Assembly (NCBI GenBank): GCA_028290245.1
Contig: JAQGKG010000398.1
Location: 1-8,077, forward strand
Length of the DNA: 8,077 nt
From: Devosia sp.
Lineage (GTDB): Bacteria; Pseudomonadota; Alphaproteobacteria; Rhizobiales; Devosiaceae
Direction: 5' to 3'
Shown here: positions 1-6,547 of the stretch, one piece after another
Position numbering within the stretch: the first letter of the stretch is position 1
Layout: each line of letters starts with the position of its first letter
Position numbers and translations under genes: made by a program
The notes under the pieces: generated by a model
Told to the model about the DNA's origin: nothing
The model's database searches: none
The model's input: only the letters and a program-made list of their open reading frames with translations

Positions 1-1
1 C

Positions 2-379
2 GGCTGCCAGTACAAAGGGACGCCGACCGATAGCCCGCAACTGGTTGGCTATGCGACGATGGACGGCGAGATCAATCTCGTCGAACTGCCGCCAGGTACG
101 CTGGCGGACCTGCGCAATTATGTGGGGTCGGTCGCAGTGTCGGCAGATGGAAATACCGTCGCCGTTTCATCTCCCGAGGGTGATCTGCTGGTGGCGATCG
201 ACGCCGAAGGGAAGCGGCCGGTGCTGGTGGAGACTTTACGCAATGGCTGCGGGCTGGCGGCGGATGGCAATGGCTTTGTCGCAACCAGCGGCGAGGGCGC
301 AATGATCGGCATTGCCGGGGCCGAGCGCGAAGTTCAGAAGTTCGACTTTCTGTTCGACAATCACATGCTGCGCGTCTAG
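2..379 (+). CDS. DUF1513 domain-containing protein, C-terminal part (5' truncated)
   Basis: The reading frame is open from the left edge of the window, so the true start lies outside it; the methionine at position 59 is internal. The visible 125 residues contain repeated short beta-strand segments in the style of a beta-propeller (LADLRNYVGSVAVSADGNTV, then LLVAIDAEG) and end in FDNHMLRV. This resembles the C-terminal part of the DUF1513 family, whose members are typically exported proteins found beside imelysin/EfeO-like and di-haem oxidase genes in iron-uptake clusters. Those partners would lie to the left and are not visible, so the iron link is inferred from the family. The gene is unrelated to the sugar operon and ends 6 bases from the converging small gene, with no terminator hairpin between them. 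The family call is by recognition of pattern, not by a search. Confidence 0.75.
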   Translation, partial: GCQYKGTPTDSPQLVGYATMDGEINLVELPPGTLADLRNYVGSVAVSADGNTVAVSSPEGDLLVAIDAEGKRPVLVETLRNGCGLAADGNGFVATSGEGAMIGIAGAEREVQKFDFLFDNHMLRV

Positions 380-385
380 GGGGGC

Positions 386-571
386 TCAGCCGCGGTCGAT
401 GGAGCGGTAGAGGCCGAGCATGGTTTGGCGGGCGCTTGCCAGCCATTGGCTGAAGATCTCGATGGTGGTCGGGGGATCGCGGTAGTTGCGCATCATGTGC
501 TCGGCGATGTGGTATGCCTCGCGGATGATGAGGCGCTCATCGAGTTTCAGGCCTATCGATGGAACCCGCAT
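386..571 (-). CDS. Small hypothetical protein, 61 residues
   Basis: The gene is not recognised as a named family. It starts with ATG and has an excellent ribosome binding site: reading the minus strand, GGGAGG lies five bases before the start codon, which argues that it is a real gene rather than a shadow. The product begins MRVPSIGLKLDERLIIREAY and is a charged, probably soluble and largely helical protein. It has no signal peptide, no membrane segment and no cysteine, and it ends YRSIDRG. The central part reads HIAEHMMRNYRDPPTTIEIF. It converges on the DUF1513 gene and lies downstream of the LacI-family gene on the same strand, 77 bases away, so read-through from the regulator gene is possible although it appears to have its own upstream sequence. 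The function is unknown. Confidence 0.7.
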   Translation of the reverse strand: MRVPSIGLKLDERLIIREAYHIAEHMMRNYRDPPTTIEIFSQWLASARQTMLGLYRSIDRG

Positions 572-590
572 TGCTGCCTCCCGCGAATGG

Positions 591-605
591 TTTATGAAAC
601 CTTAA
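591..605. promoter_or_regulatory. Possible CtrA-like box upstream of the small gene
   Basis: The sequence TTTA-TGAAACC-TTAA matches the alphaproteobacterial CtrA consensus TTAA-N7-TTAA at seven of eight defined bases. It ends about 20 bases before the start codon of the leftward 61-residue gene, inside the 77-base gap after the LacI-family gene. AT-rich motifs of this kind are common by chance in promoters, so this is only a candidate. Confidence 0.25.
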
Positions 606-648
606 CGCGGAGCTGGGCAAAGAGTCCGGGACGACCTGAAATTATGGT

Positions 649-1668
649 TTATTGGGCAGGGGCGGGGCCGGAGCTTTCGCGGAGGACGAGTTCGACGGGC
701 CAGAGTTCGTGGACGTCTTCGATGTTTTTGCCGGCGAGGATTTGCAGGATGAGTTCGGCGACGCGGGTGCCGGCTTGGCGGATCGAGGAGCGGGTGGTGG
801 ACATGGATGGGAACATGTTGTCGGCGTTGAGGTAGGGGAAGACGTCGTCATGCGCGATCATCGAGACTTCCTTGCCCAGCGTCAGTTCGGCCTGGCGGAT
901 GGCGCGGAAGACGCCGAGAGCGGTCATCATCGAGCCGGCGATGAAGGCGGTGGGGCGGGGGCGCAGTTCGAGCATGGACTGGGCGAGCCGGAACGCCACT
1001 TCGTCGGTAAAGACGGCATTACCCATCAGGGCCGGATCGAACGGTACGCCGCGCGCTGATAGCGCCGCGAGATAGCCGATTTCCCGGTGCTCGGCGAAGG
1101 TGCGGCCTTTGATGCCGTTGAGCAGGGCAATGCGACGGTGGCCGAGATCGAGCAGGTGACTGGTGGCGCGCTCGACGGCGCCGGTGTTGTCGATATCGAG
1201 CCAAGCGACGGTCTCGCCGATATTGGTGCGGCCGTGCAGCACGAAGGGAATGCCGAGATCCTTGAGCAGCCTGACGCGTTCGTCGACGATCTTGGGCGAG
1301 TGCAGCACCATGGCGTCAACCTTTTGGCTGGCGGCAATGCGGCGGTAGGCGGCGACTTCGTCGGCGTAGGAATCAACGGTGGTGACGAGGATGTCGATTT
1401 CCTCGGTGGCCATGCGGCCTCCCATGCCGGCCAGGAACTCGCTCATGTGGGGGCCCAGTTCCTCGGCGCCGCGCAGTACGAGGCCGATGGCACCGGAGCG
1501 GCCGGTGGCGAGGCGCAGGGCACTGGCATTGGGGCGATAACCCAGGCGCGCCGCGGTTTCGGCGACGCGCAGGCGGGTGACCTCATTGACCTCAGGATAG
1601 CCATTGAGTGCCCGGCTAACAGTGGTTTGCGACAGGCCGAGGTGTTCGGCCAGATCTTTCAGTCTCAT
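649..1668 (-). CDS. thuR: LacI-family transcriptional repressor of the sugar operon (ThuR-like)
   Basis: This 339-residue protein has the normal LacI-family length and layout. An N-terminal helix-turn-helix covers about residues 3-22 (KDLAEHLGLSQTTVSRALNG), followed by the hinge near residues 44-53 (YRPNASALRL). A periplasmic-binding-protein-like effector domain begins near IGLVLRG and includes LGHRRIALLNG and the late IAHDDVFPYLN segment. It is divergent from the sugar operon, and the gap between them contains a symmetric LacI-type operator, so it most likely represses that operon and is released by an imported sugar or a keto product. The ATG at 1668 was chosen because it places the family-typical MRLKDLAEHLGLSQ at the N-terminus; a TTG at 1677 would add three residues. 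Neither start has a strong ribosome binding site. The name thuR rests on synteny; related LacI regulators such as AglR look similar. Confidence 0.85.
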   Translation of the reverse strand: MRLKDLAEHLGLSQTTVSRALNGYPEVNEVTRLRVAETAARLGYRPNASALRLATGRSGAIGLVLRGAEELGPHMSEFLAGMGGRMATEEIDILVTTVDSYADEVAAYRRIAASQKVDAMVLHSPKIVDERVRLLKDLGIPFVLHGRTNIGETVAWLDIDNTGAVERATSHLLDLGHRRIALLNGIKGRTFAEHREIGYLAALSARGVPFDPALMGNAVFTDEVAFRLAQSMLELRPRPTAFIAGSMMTALGVFRAIRQAELTLGKEVSMIAHDDVFPYLNADNMFPSMSTTRSSIRQAGTRVAELILQILAGKNIEDVHELWPVELVLRESSGPAPAQ

Positions 1669-1811
1669 CGCTGCCAACTGGCCCCAGGCACGGCATGACC
1701 AGCGCTTATGGACAGCGCGCTAAAAAAGCGGCGCGAAGCCCGGTCAGGCTTGACTTAGGGCATGCAGGCCGCCTTGAACAGCGGTTCCTGCCTCCTCCTC
1801 CGCGGATCATT

Positions 1812-1823
1812 CAAAGCGATTTC
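1812..1823. promoter_or_regulatory. Operator-like site, left copy (imperfect)
   Basis: CAAAGCGATTTC carries the central CG and the AAA/TTT arms of a LacI-family operator, with a G/A asymmetry next to the centre. The 12 bases TCATTCAAAGCG at 1807-1818 recur exactly at 2023-2034, where the full palindrome sits. Its position nearer to thuR would suit autoregulation or DNA looping with the main operator 216 bases away. This is inferred from sequence similarity only. Confidence 0.4.
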
Positions 1824-1992
1824 AAATTTCGATGCAAGGCCCGAAATCCGTCGCCGTTTTTTGAGGTGCGTACATCAACTCGAACGGGCGGGTGTTTGTG
1901 CGAATTCGAGCTGACAATATTGTAACCTACTGATGTCGTTGAAATATTTGTAAGCCGCCAACGGAATTCCTAACAAGACGTTCACGAGGTGC

Positions 1993-2021
1993 TTGACAGA
2001 AATTCCCGGCTCTGGTTCTTT
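1993..2021 (+). promoter_or_regulatory. Candidate promoter of the thuE operon
   Basis: A consensus -35 hexamer TTGACA lies at 1993-1998. With a 17-base spacer the -10 would be TTCTTT at 2016-2021, which is a poor match. Transcription would then begin near 2028, exactly at the palindromic operator, as expected for a promoter that a LacI-type repressor blocks. The weak -10 may mean that the true -10 is placed differently or that an activator helps. Confidence 0.45.
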
Positions 2022-2027
2022 TTCATT

Positions 2028-2039
2028 CAAAGCGCTTTG
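2028..2039. promoter_or_regulatory. Main LacI-family operator
   Basis: CAAAGCGCTTTG is a perfect 12-base inverted repeat centred on CG, the classic form bound by LacI-family proteins. It lies just after the candidate -10, so a bound repressor would block initiation. The divergent LacI-family gene is the obvious protein partner. Confidence 0.75.
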
Positions 2040-2065
2040 GAAATCAGGCGGAACAGCCGCCGAAA

Positions 2066-2077
2066 CGGAGCGCTTTG
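2066..2077. promoter_or_regulatory. Degenerate downstream operator copy
   Basis: CGGAGCGCTTTG keeps the right half (AGCGCTTTG, identical to 2031-2039) and the central CG of the main operator but has lost the left AA pair. Its centre is 38 bases downstream of the main operator. A further left half-site, CAAAGCG, occurs at 2107-2113. These could be weak secondary sites for cooperative repressor binding, or chance remnants. Confidence 0.3.
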
Positions 2078-2078
2078 T

Positions 2079-2159
2079 AGGGAGGGGATATGTCCGAGGC
2101 TGGCGCCAAAGCGCCGGCGGGACGTGTGTGCCTCCCTGACGATTGGATCATTCGGGAGG
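2079..2159 (+). promoter_or_regulatory. Possible leader RNA switch: one anti-SD element, two SD partners
   Basis: CCTCCCT at 2131-2137 is exactly complementary to AGGGAGG at 2079-2085, the Shine-Dalgarno sequence of the upstream ORF. Its first six bases are also exactly complementary to GGGAGG at 2154-2159, the Shine-Dalgarno sequence of thuE. The two pairings exclude each other. The long-range pairing would enclose a separate hairpin at 2099-2118 (GCTGGCGC, loop CAAA, GCGCCGGC; eight pairs including one GU). A ribosome moving along the upstream ORF would melt either pairing. What is seen is complementarity; regulation is inferred, and purine-rich ribosome binding sites find short complements easily. 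Confidence 0.35.
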
Positions 2160-2167
2160 AAATCTAA
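2090..2167 (+). CDS. Upstream ORF / leader peptide, 25 codons, overlapping the thuE start
   Basis: An ATG at 2090 follows a very strong Shine-Dalgarno sequence (AGGGAGGGG, with GGAGG four bases from the ATG). The frame runs for 25 codons, from MSEAGAKAPAG through RVCLP to DDWIIREEI, and ends with TAA at 2165-2167. The last A of that stop is the first A of the thuE ATG, so a terminating ribosome is placed exactly at the thuE start: a TAATG junction typical of translational coupling. The peptide has no hydrophobic segment, so it is not a signal peptide, and no run of one amino acid, so it is not a classical attenuator. It lies downstream of the promoter and main operator, inside the expected leader. 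No family is recognised. The alternative is that the strong ribosome binding site and open frame occur by chance. Confidence 0.5.
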   Translation: MSEAGAKAPAGRVCLPDDWIIREEI

Positions 2168-3435
2168 TGAAAATCAACAAGTTGCTCGTCGGCCTTTTGA
2201 CGAGCGTGACTTTGGTAGCGAGCGTGGCCCAGGCCGCTGAGCTGTCGATGGTGTCGGGCGATACGGGCAATGGCCTCGAATTCCTGCGCACCCAGCTCGA
2301 CAAGTTCGAAGCGGATACCGGCAACACGGTAACCATCGTGCCGATGCCCTCGTCCACGTCCGACCAGTTCGGCCAGTACAAGCTGTGGCTTGCTGCCGGC
2401 AATGCGGACATCGACGTGTACCAGACCGACGTGATCTGGGCTCCCCAGCTCGCCGACCAGTTCCTCGACCTTACCGATGCGGCCAAGGACGTCGTCAGCC
2501 AGCATTTCCCATCGATCATCGAGTCGCAGACCGTGGACGGCAAGCTCGTTGCCTTGCCGGCTTTCACCGATGCGCCGGCCCTGTTCTATCGCAAGGACCT
2601 GCTCGAGAAGTACAGCAAGCCCGTTCCAACCACGTGGGACGAAATGGCTGCTACTGCCAAGGAAATCCAGGACGCTGAACGTGCTGCCGGCAACGCCGAA
2701 ATGTACGGCTTCGTGTTCCAGGGCAATGCCTATGAAGGCCTGACCTGCAACGCCCTCGAGTGGGTAAAGTCTAATGGCGGCGGTCAGATCGTCGAGGCCG
2801 ATGGCACGATTTCGATCAACAACCCGCAGGCAGCCGCAGCCATCGATCGTGCAGCAGCCTGGATCGGCACCATCGCTCCTGAAGGCAACCTTGCCTATCA
2901 GGAAGAAGAAAGCCGTGGCGTCTGGCAGCTCGGAAATTCGGTGTTCATGCGCAACTGGCCGTATGCCTACGCGCTGAGCGCTGGCGATGACTCGGCCGTA
3001 AAGGGCAAGTTCGAGGTGGCTCCGCTCCCAGGCGGTGACGGCGAAGGTTCGGGCTCTGCAGCGACGCTGGGCGGCTGGAACGTCGCCGTTTCCAAGTACT
3101 CGTCTGACCCGGAAGAAGCGATCAAGCTAGCGCTCTACCTGAGCTCGACTGAGGTGCAGAAGGAACGCTCGATCAACCAGTCGAACCTGCCCACCATCGA
3201 AGCGCTGTATGACGACGCCGACGTGCTGAAGGCTTCGCCCTTCATGGCAAACTGGAAGGAAATCTTCCAGAACGCGGTGCCGCGTCCGTCCGCTCCGACC
3301 AAGATCAAGTACAACGAGGTTTCCTCGCTGTTCTGGAGCGCCGTGCATAGCACTCTGTCTGGCAATGGCACTGCTGCCGAGAACCTCGAAGGTCTCGAAG
3401 CCGACCTGACCGACCTCAAGGGCGACGCCTGGTAA
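2167..3435 (+). CDS. thuE: ABC transporter sugar-binding protein (ThuE-like, trehalose/maltose type)
   Basis: This is a 422-residue periplasmic binding protein of the MalE-like extracellular solute-binding family 1. It starts at the ATG that follows GGGAGGA by six bases; an upstream in-frame TTG at 2143 would add eight residues in front of the signal peptide. Residues 1-23 form a Sec signal peptide (KINK, then a hydrophobic core, then VAQA), with likely cleavage before AELSMVS. There is no lipobox. Family-typical segments follow: GQYKLWLAAGNADIDVYQTD, VDGKLVALPAFTDAPALFYR, the WDEM segment and LGGWNVAVSKYS. The protein captures the sugar and delivers it to the ThuF/ThuG permeases. The order of regulator, binding protein, two permeases, ATPase, thuA and thuB is that of the rhizobial thu locus for trehalose, maltitol and sucrose isomers. 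The exact ligand cannot be told from sequence. Confidence 0.88.
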   Translation: MKINKLLVGLLTSVTLVASVAQAAELSMVSGDTGNGLEFLRTQLDKFEADTGNTVTIVPMPSSTSDQFGQYKLWLAAGNADIDVYQTDVIWAPQLADQFLDLTDAAKDVVSQHFPSIIESQTVDGKLVALPAFTDAPALFYRKDLLEKYSKPVPTTWDEMAATAKEIQDAERAAGNAEMYGFVFQGNAYEGLTCNALEWVKSNGGGQIVEADGTISINNPQAAAAIDRAAAWIGTIAPEGNLAYQEEESRGVWQLGNSVFMRNWPYAYALSAGDDSAVKGKFEVAPLPGGDGEGSGSAATLGGWNVAVSKYSSDPEEAIKLALYLSSTEVQKERSINQSNLPTIEALYDDADVLKASPFMANWKEIFQNAVPRPSAPTKIKYNEVSSLFWSAVHSTLSGNGTAAENLEGLEADLTDLKGDAW

Positions 3436-3457
3436 GTCCTCCCAGCGCCCAATGCCA

Positions 3458-3489
3458 GGCGGACGATCGGAGTTTTCCGGTCGCCCGCC
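3458..3489 (+). other. Strong intercistronic hairpin between thuE and thuF
   Basis: GGCGGACGATCGGA and TCCGGTCGCCCGCC form a 14-position stem with one A-C mismatch and one GU pair, closed by the four-base loop GTTT. No T-run follows, so it is not a normal terminator. Hairpins in this place, just after a binding-protein gene, are known from maltose-type operons to protect the upstream mRNA from 3' decay and so raise the amount of binding protein over permease. That role is inferred here. Confidence 0.7.
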
Positions 3490-3525
3490 CGGCGTATCGA
3501 CCACAGGAAACGGGAGGCGGCTAAG

Positions 3526-4506
3526 ATGGCCACGGATGTGATGGCGGAGCCGGTCGTTCAAACTGGCGTGAAGATCAAGTCTGAACTGATGCAGCAGCGC
3601 GTTCGCGCAGCGCAGTTGTTCCTCTTGCCTATGCTTTTGGCCCTTGCCGTAGTGGCCGGTTGGCCGCTGCTGCGGTCGATCTATTTTTCCTTTACCGATG
3701 CCTCGCTGAACAATATCGACGGCGCCGAATGGATCGGTTTCGGCAACTACTTGCGCGTGCAGACGCTCGACAGCGGTGCAGTTCGCTATCGCGGCCTCCT
3801 CGTTGATCCAGCCTGGTGGAATGCCGTGTGGAACACGCTGCGCTTTGCCGTCCTATCGGTGAGCCTCGAGGCCGTGCTTGGCATGCTGGTGGCCCTGGTG
3901 CTGAACGCCGAATTCAGGGGCCGCGGCATCGTGCGCGCGGCCATCCTGATCCCATGGGCCATTCCCACTATCGTTTCCGCCAAGATGTGGAGCTGGATGC
4001 TGAACGACCAGTTCGGCATTCTCAATGACCTGGGCATGCGGCTAGGATTGCTGAGCCAGAAGGTCGCCTGGACGGCGACCGCTGAAACAGCGATGACCGC
4101 CGTGCTGATCGTCGATATCTGGAAGACCACGCCCTTCATGGCGCTGCTGATCCTTGCGGGTCTTCAGATGGTGCCCAAAGACATCTATGAGGCCGCCGAA
4201 ATTGACGGCGTGCATCCGGTCAAGCAGTTCTTCAAGATCACGCTGCCGCTGGTGAGGCCCGCCCTCATGGTAGCGATTATTTTCCGCCTGCTCGATGCGC
4301 TGCGTATTTTCGACCTGATTTATGTGCTGACGCCGAACAGCTCGGCCACCAAGACTATGTCGGTGCTGGCGCGGGAGAATCTCTTCGATTTCGACAAGTT
4401 CGCCTATGGATCGGCAATGTCGACCTTGCTGTTCCTGATCATCGCCTTGCTGACCATCCTCTATATCTGGTTGGGCAAAGTTCGGTTCGACGGGGGAGAC
4501 CGCTGA
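3526..4506 (+). CDS. thuF: ABC transporter permease, MalF-type (ThuF-like)
   Basis: This is a 326-residue inner-membrane permease of the MalF/UgpA class. The ATG at 3526 follows GGGAGG by eight bases. A cytoplasmic N-terminus of about 28 residues leads into the first membrane segment at about residues 29-50 (LFLLPMLLALAVVAGWPLL), followed by the family-typical SIYFSFTD. About six membrane segments can be seen. The EAA loop that contacts the ATPase is EAAEIDG at residues 222-228, continuing to ITLP at 238-241. It pairs with ThuG to form the translocation pore. It is separated from thuE by a 90-base hairpin-bearing gap and overlaps thuG by one base (TGATG), which suggests coupled translation and equal amounts of the two permeases. 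Confidence 0.9.
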   Translation: MATDVMAEPVVQTGVKIKSELMQQRVRAAQLFLLPMLLALAVVAGWPLLRSIYFSFTDASLNNIDGAEWIGFGNYLRVQTLDSGAVRYRGLLVDPAWWNAVWNTLRFAVLSVSLEAVLGMLVALVLNAEFRGRGIVRAAILIPWAIPTIVSAKMWSWMLNDQFGILNDLGMRLGLLSQKVAWTATAETAMTAVLIVDIWKTTPFMALLILAGLQMVPKDIYEAAEIDGVHPVKQFFKITLPLVRPALMVAIIFRLLDALRIFDLIYVLTPNSSATKTMSVLARENLFDFDKFAYGSAMSTLLFLIIALLTILYIWLGKVRFDGGDR

Positions 4507-5351
4507 TGGGAGCGACATTCGATCTCTGGAAACTCATCAAGACCGTGCTGTTCTATACGGCCGTTGTGTTCATCGTCGTGGTTTCGGTATTTCCGTTCTA
4601 CTACGCGATCCTGACCAGCTTCAAACAGGGTACGGATATTTTCCGTATCAGCTACTGGCCGACCTCGTTCAGCCTCGAGAACTACCAGGCCGTGTTCAGC
4701 CAGGGCAGTTTCCCGCGCAACCTGCTGAATTCCGTATTCGTGGCTTCCGTCACCGTTATTCTGGCGCTGTTCCTGGCGGTGACGGCAGCATTTGCCCTCA
4801 GCCGTGTGCGCTTCCGTGGCCGCGGTTTCCTGCTGATGGTGATCCTGGCGGTCTCGATGTTCCCGCAAATCGCAGTGCTGTCCGGCCTGTTCGAGCTGAT
4901 CCGCGCGCTGGGCATCTACAACACGCCTTGGGCGCTGATCTTTAGCTACACCATCTTCACCCTGCCGTTCACCGTGTGGGTGCTGACCACCTTCATGCGT
5001 GACCTGCCGATCGAGATCGAGGAAGCAGCCATCGTCGATGGCGCGACGCCTTGGGTGATCATCACCCGCGTGTTCATGCCGCTAATGTGGCCCGCGCTGG
5101 TGACCACAGGGCTACTGGCCTTCATCGGTGCGTGGAACGAGTTCCTGTTCGCGCTGACCTTCACCTCATCGAACGACACTCGGACGGTGCCGGTGGCCAT
5201 CGCGCTGCTGTCGGGCGGATCGCAGTACGAAGTTCCATGGGGCATCATCATGGCTGCGTCGGTGATCGTCACCGTACCGCTGGTCATCTTGGTGCTGATT
5301 TTCCAGCGTAAAATTGTCAGCGGGCTCACCGCCGGCGGCGTCAAAGGTTAG
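4506..5351 (+). CDS. thuG: ABC transporter permease, MalG-type (ThuG-like)
   Basis: This is a 281-residue permease of the MalG/UgpE class. Its ATG shares its first base with the thuF TGA stop, so it is probably translated by ribosomes finishing thuF. The first membrane segment lies at about residues 14-36, ending in FPFYYAILTSFK, a typical MalG-class N-terminus. Further hydrophobic segments follow, giving about six. The EAA loop is EAAIVDG at residues 173-179 followed by FMPLMWP. The GAWNEFLFAL segment near the C-terminus is also family-typical. Together with ThuF it forms the membrane channel on which the ATPase docks. Eleven bases separate it from the ATPase gene, so it lies in the same transcript. 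Confidence 0.9.
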   Translation: MGATFDLWKLIKTVLFYTAVVFIVVVSVFPFYYAILTSFKQGTDIFRISYWPTSFSLENYQAVFSQGSFPRNLLNSVFVASVTVILALFLAVTAAFALSRVRFRGRGFLLMVILAVSMFPQIAVLSGLFELIRALGIYNTPWALIFSYTIFTLPFTVWVLTTFMRDLPIEIEEAAIVDGATPWVIITRVFMPLMWPALVTTGLLAFIGAWNEFLFALTFTSSNDTRTVPVAIALLSGGSQYEVPWGIIMAASVIVTVPLVILVLIFQRKIVSGLTAGGVKG

Positions 5352-5362
5352 GGAGAAAAACA

Positions 5363-6370
<1,008 letters not shown>

Positions 6371-6384
6371 GGATCAAAGTTTTA

Positions 6385-6406
6385 GTGACGGCCATACGGT
6401 CGTCAC
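6385..6406 (+). other. Hairpin just after thuK
   Basis: GTGACGGCC and GGTCGTCAC form a nine-pair stem with one GU pair and the loop ATAC, starting 15 bases after the thuK stop. No T-run follows on either strand, so full termination is unlikely. It may act as a partial terminator or as a 3' end protector for the transporter part of the transcript. Confidence 0.5.
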
Positions 6407-6424
6407 GATATCAGCCACAGCATC

Positions 6425-6484
6425 ATTCCCGCGAAAATGGGTATCTCTCCTGCAAAAAGGAGGGATGTCCGCTTTTGCGGGAAT
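6425..6484 (+). repeat. REP-like 60-base inverted repeat between thuK and thuA
   Basis: The element starts ATTCCCGC and ends GCGGGAAT, and it folds end to end. Of the 27 positions from 6425 to 6451, 26 pair with 6484 back to 6458 (21 Watson-Crick, five GU, one A-C mismatch), around a six-base loop. The ATTCCCGC...GCGGGAAT ends resemble dispersed intergenic palindromes seen in many proteobacterial genomes. Copy number cannot be judged from one window. It lies 63 bases before the thuA start and its RNA form is a very stable hairpin. Confidence 0.65.
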
Positions 6485-6547
6485 AGCGCAGAAAACCGCA
6501 GAATGGCTGGTGCCTCCCGACCGAGCCAATCAAACCAGGAGACTAAA

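Larger units (their letters stand above)
1669..2089. other. Divergent intergenic control region between thuR and the operon
   Basis: No credible protein gene lies in this 421-base stretch, which is less GC-rich than its surroundings around 1800-2060. It contains the operators and promoter listed separately. Other palindromes seen are ACAATATTGT at 1914-1923 and CGAATTCG at 1901-1908, with no assigned role. The thuR promoter must lie here on the minus strand. The best I can see is TTGCAT, 17 bases, TTGAAT (about 1809-1837 on the plus-strand scale), which would overlap the left operator-like site, but the match is weak. A purine-rich minus-strand tract near 1792-1803 looks like a ribosome binding site but has no suitable start codon after it. 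Confidence 0.6.

Noticed and set aside
1669..1677. TTG start for the LacI-family gene adding three residues
   Set aside because: There is no better ribosome binding site for it, and family members normally begin at the MxLKDLA segment given by the ATG at 1668. It is not excluded.
1087..1698. Rightward 203-codon open frame opposite the LacI-family gene
   Set aside because: It is a shadow frame with Gly/Ala-rich low-information sequence; the minus strand encodes a complete LacI-family protein.
1750..1755. TTGACT as a rightward -35 element
   Set aside because: There is no suitable -10 at the right spacing, and it lies far upstream of the operon and of the main operator.
1785..1806. GGAGGAGGAGG on the minus strand as the ribosome binding site of a gene
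   Set aside because: No ATG, GTG or TTG follows at proper spacing with a useful open frame; the nearest frames end within a few codons.
1695..1925. Rightward 76-codon open frame in the divergent intergenic region
   Set aside because: It has no convincing ribosome binding site, a composition unlike a conserved protein, and it overlaps the operator-like and palindromic control sequences.
2143..2166. TTG start for thuE eight codons upstream
   Set aside because: It would place MDHSGGNL before a normal signal peptide and would put the strong GGGAGGA inside the coding region; the ATG at 2167 fits the SD and the signal peptide.
6437..6547. In-frame N-terminal extension of thuA starting at an ATG at 6437
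   Set aside because: It runs through the REP-like palindrome, has no ribosome binding site of its own, and the ATG at 6548 has AGGAG at good spacing and starts the family-typical N-terminus.
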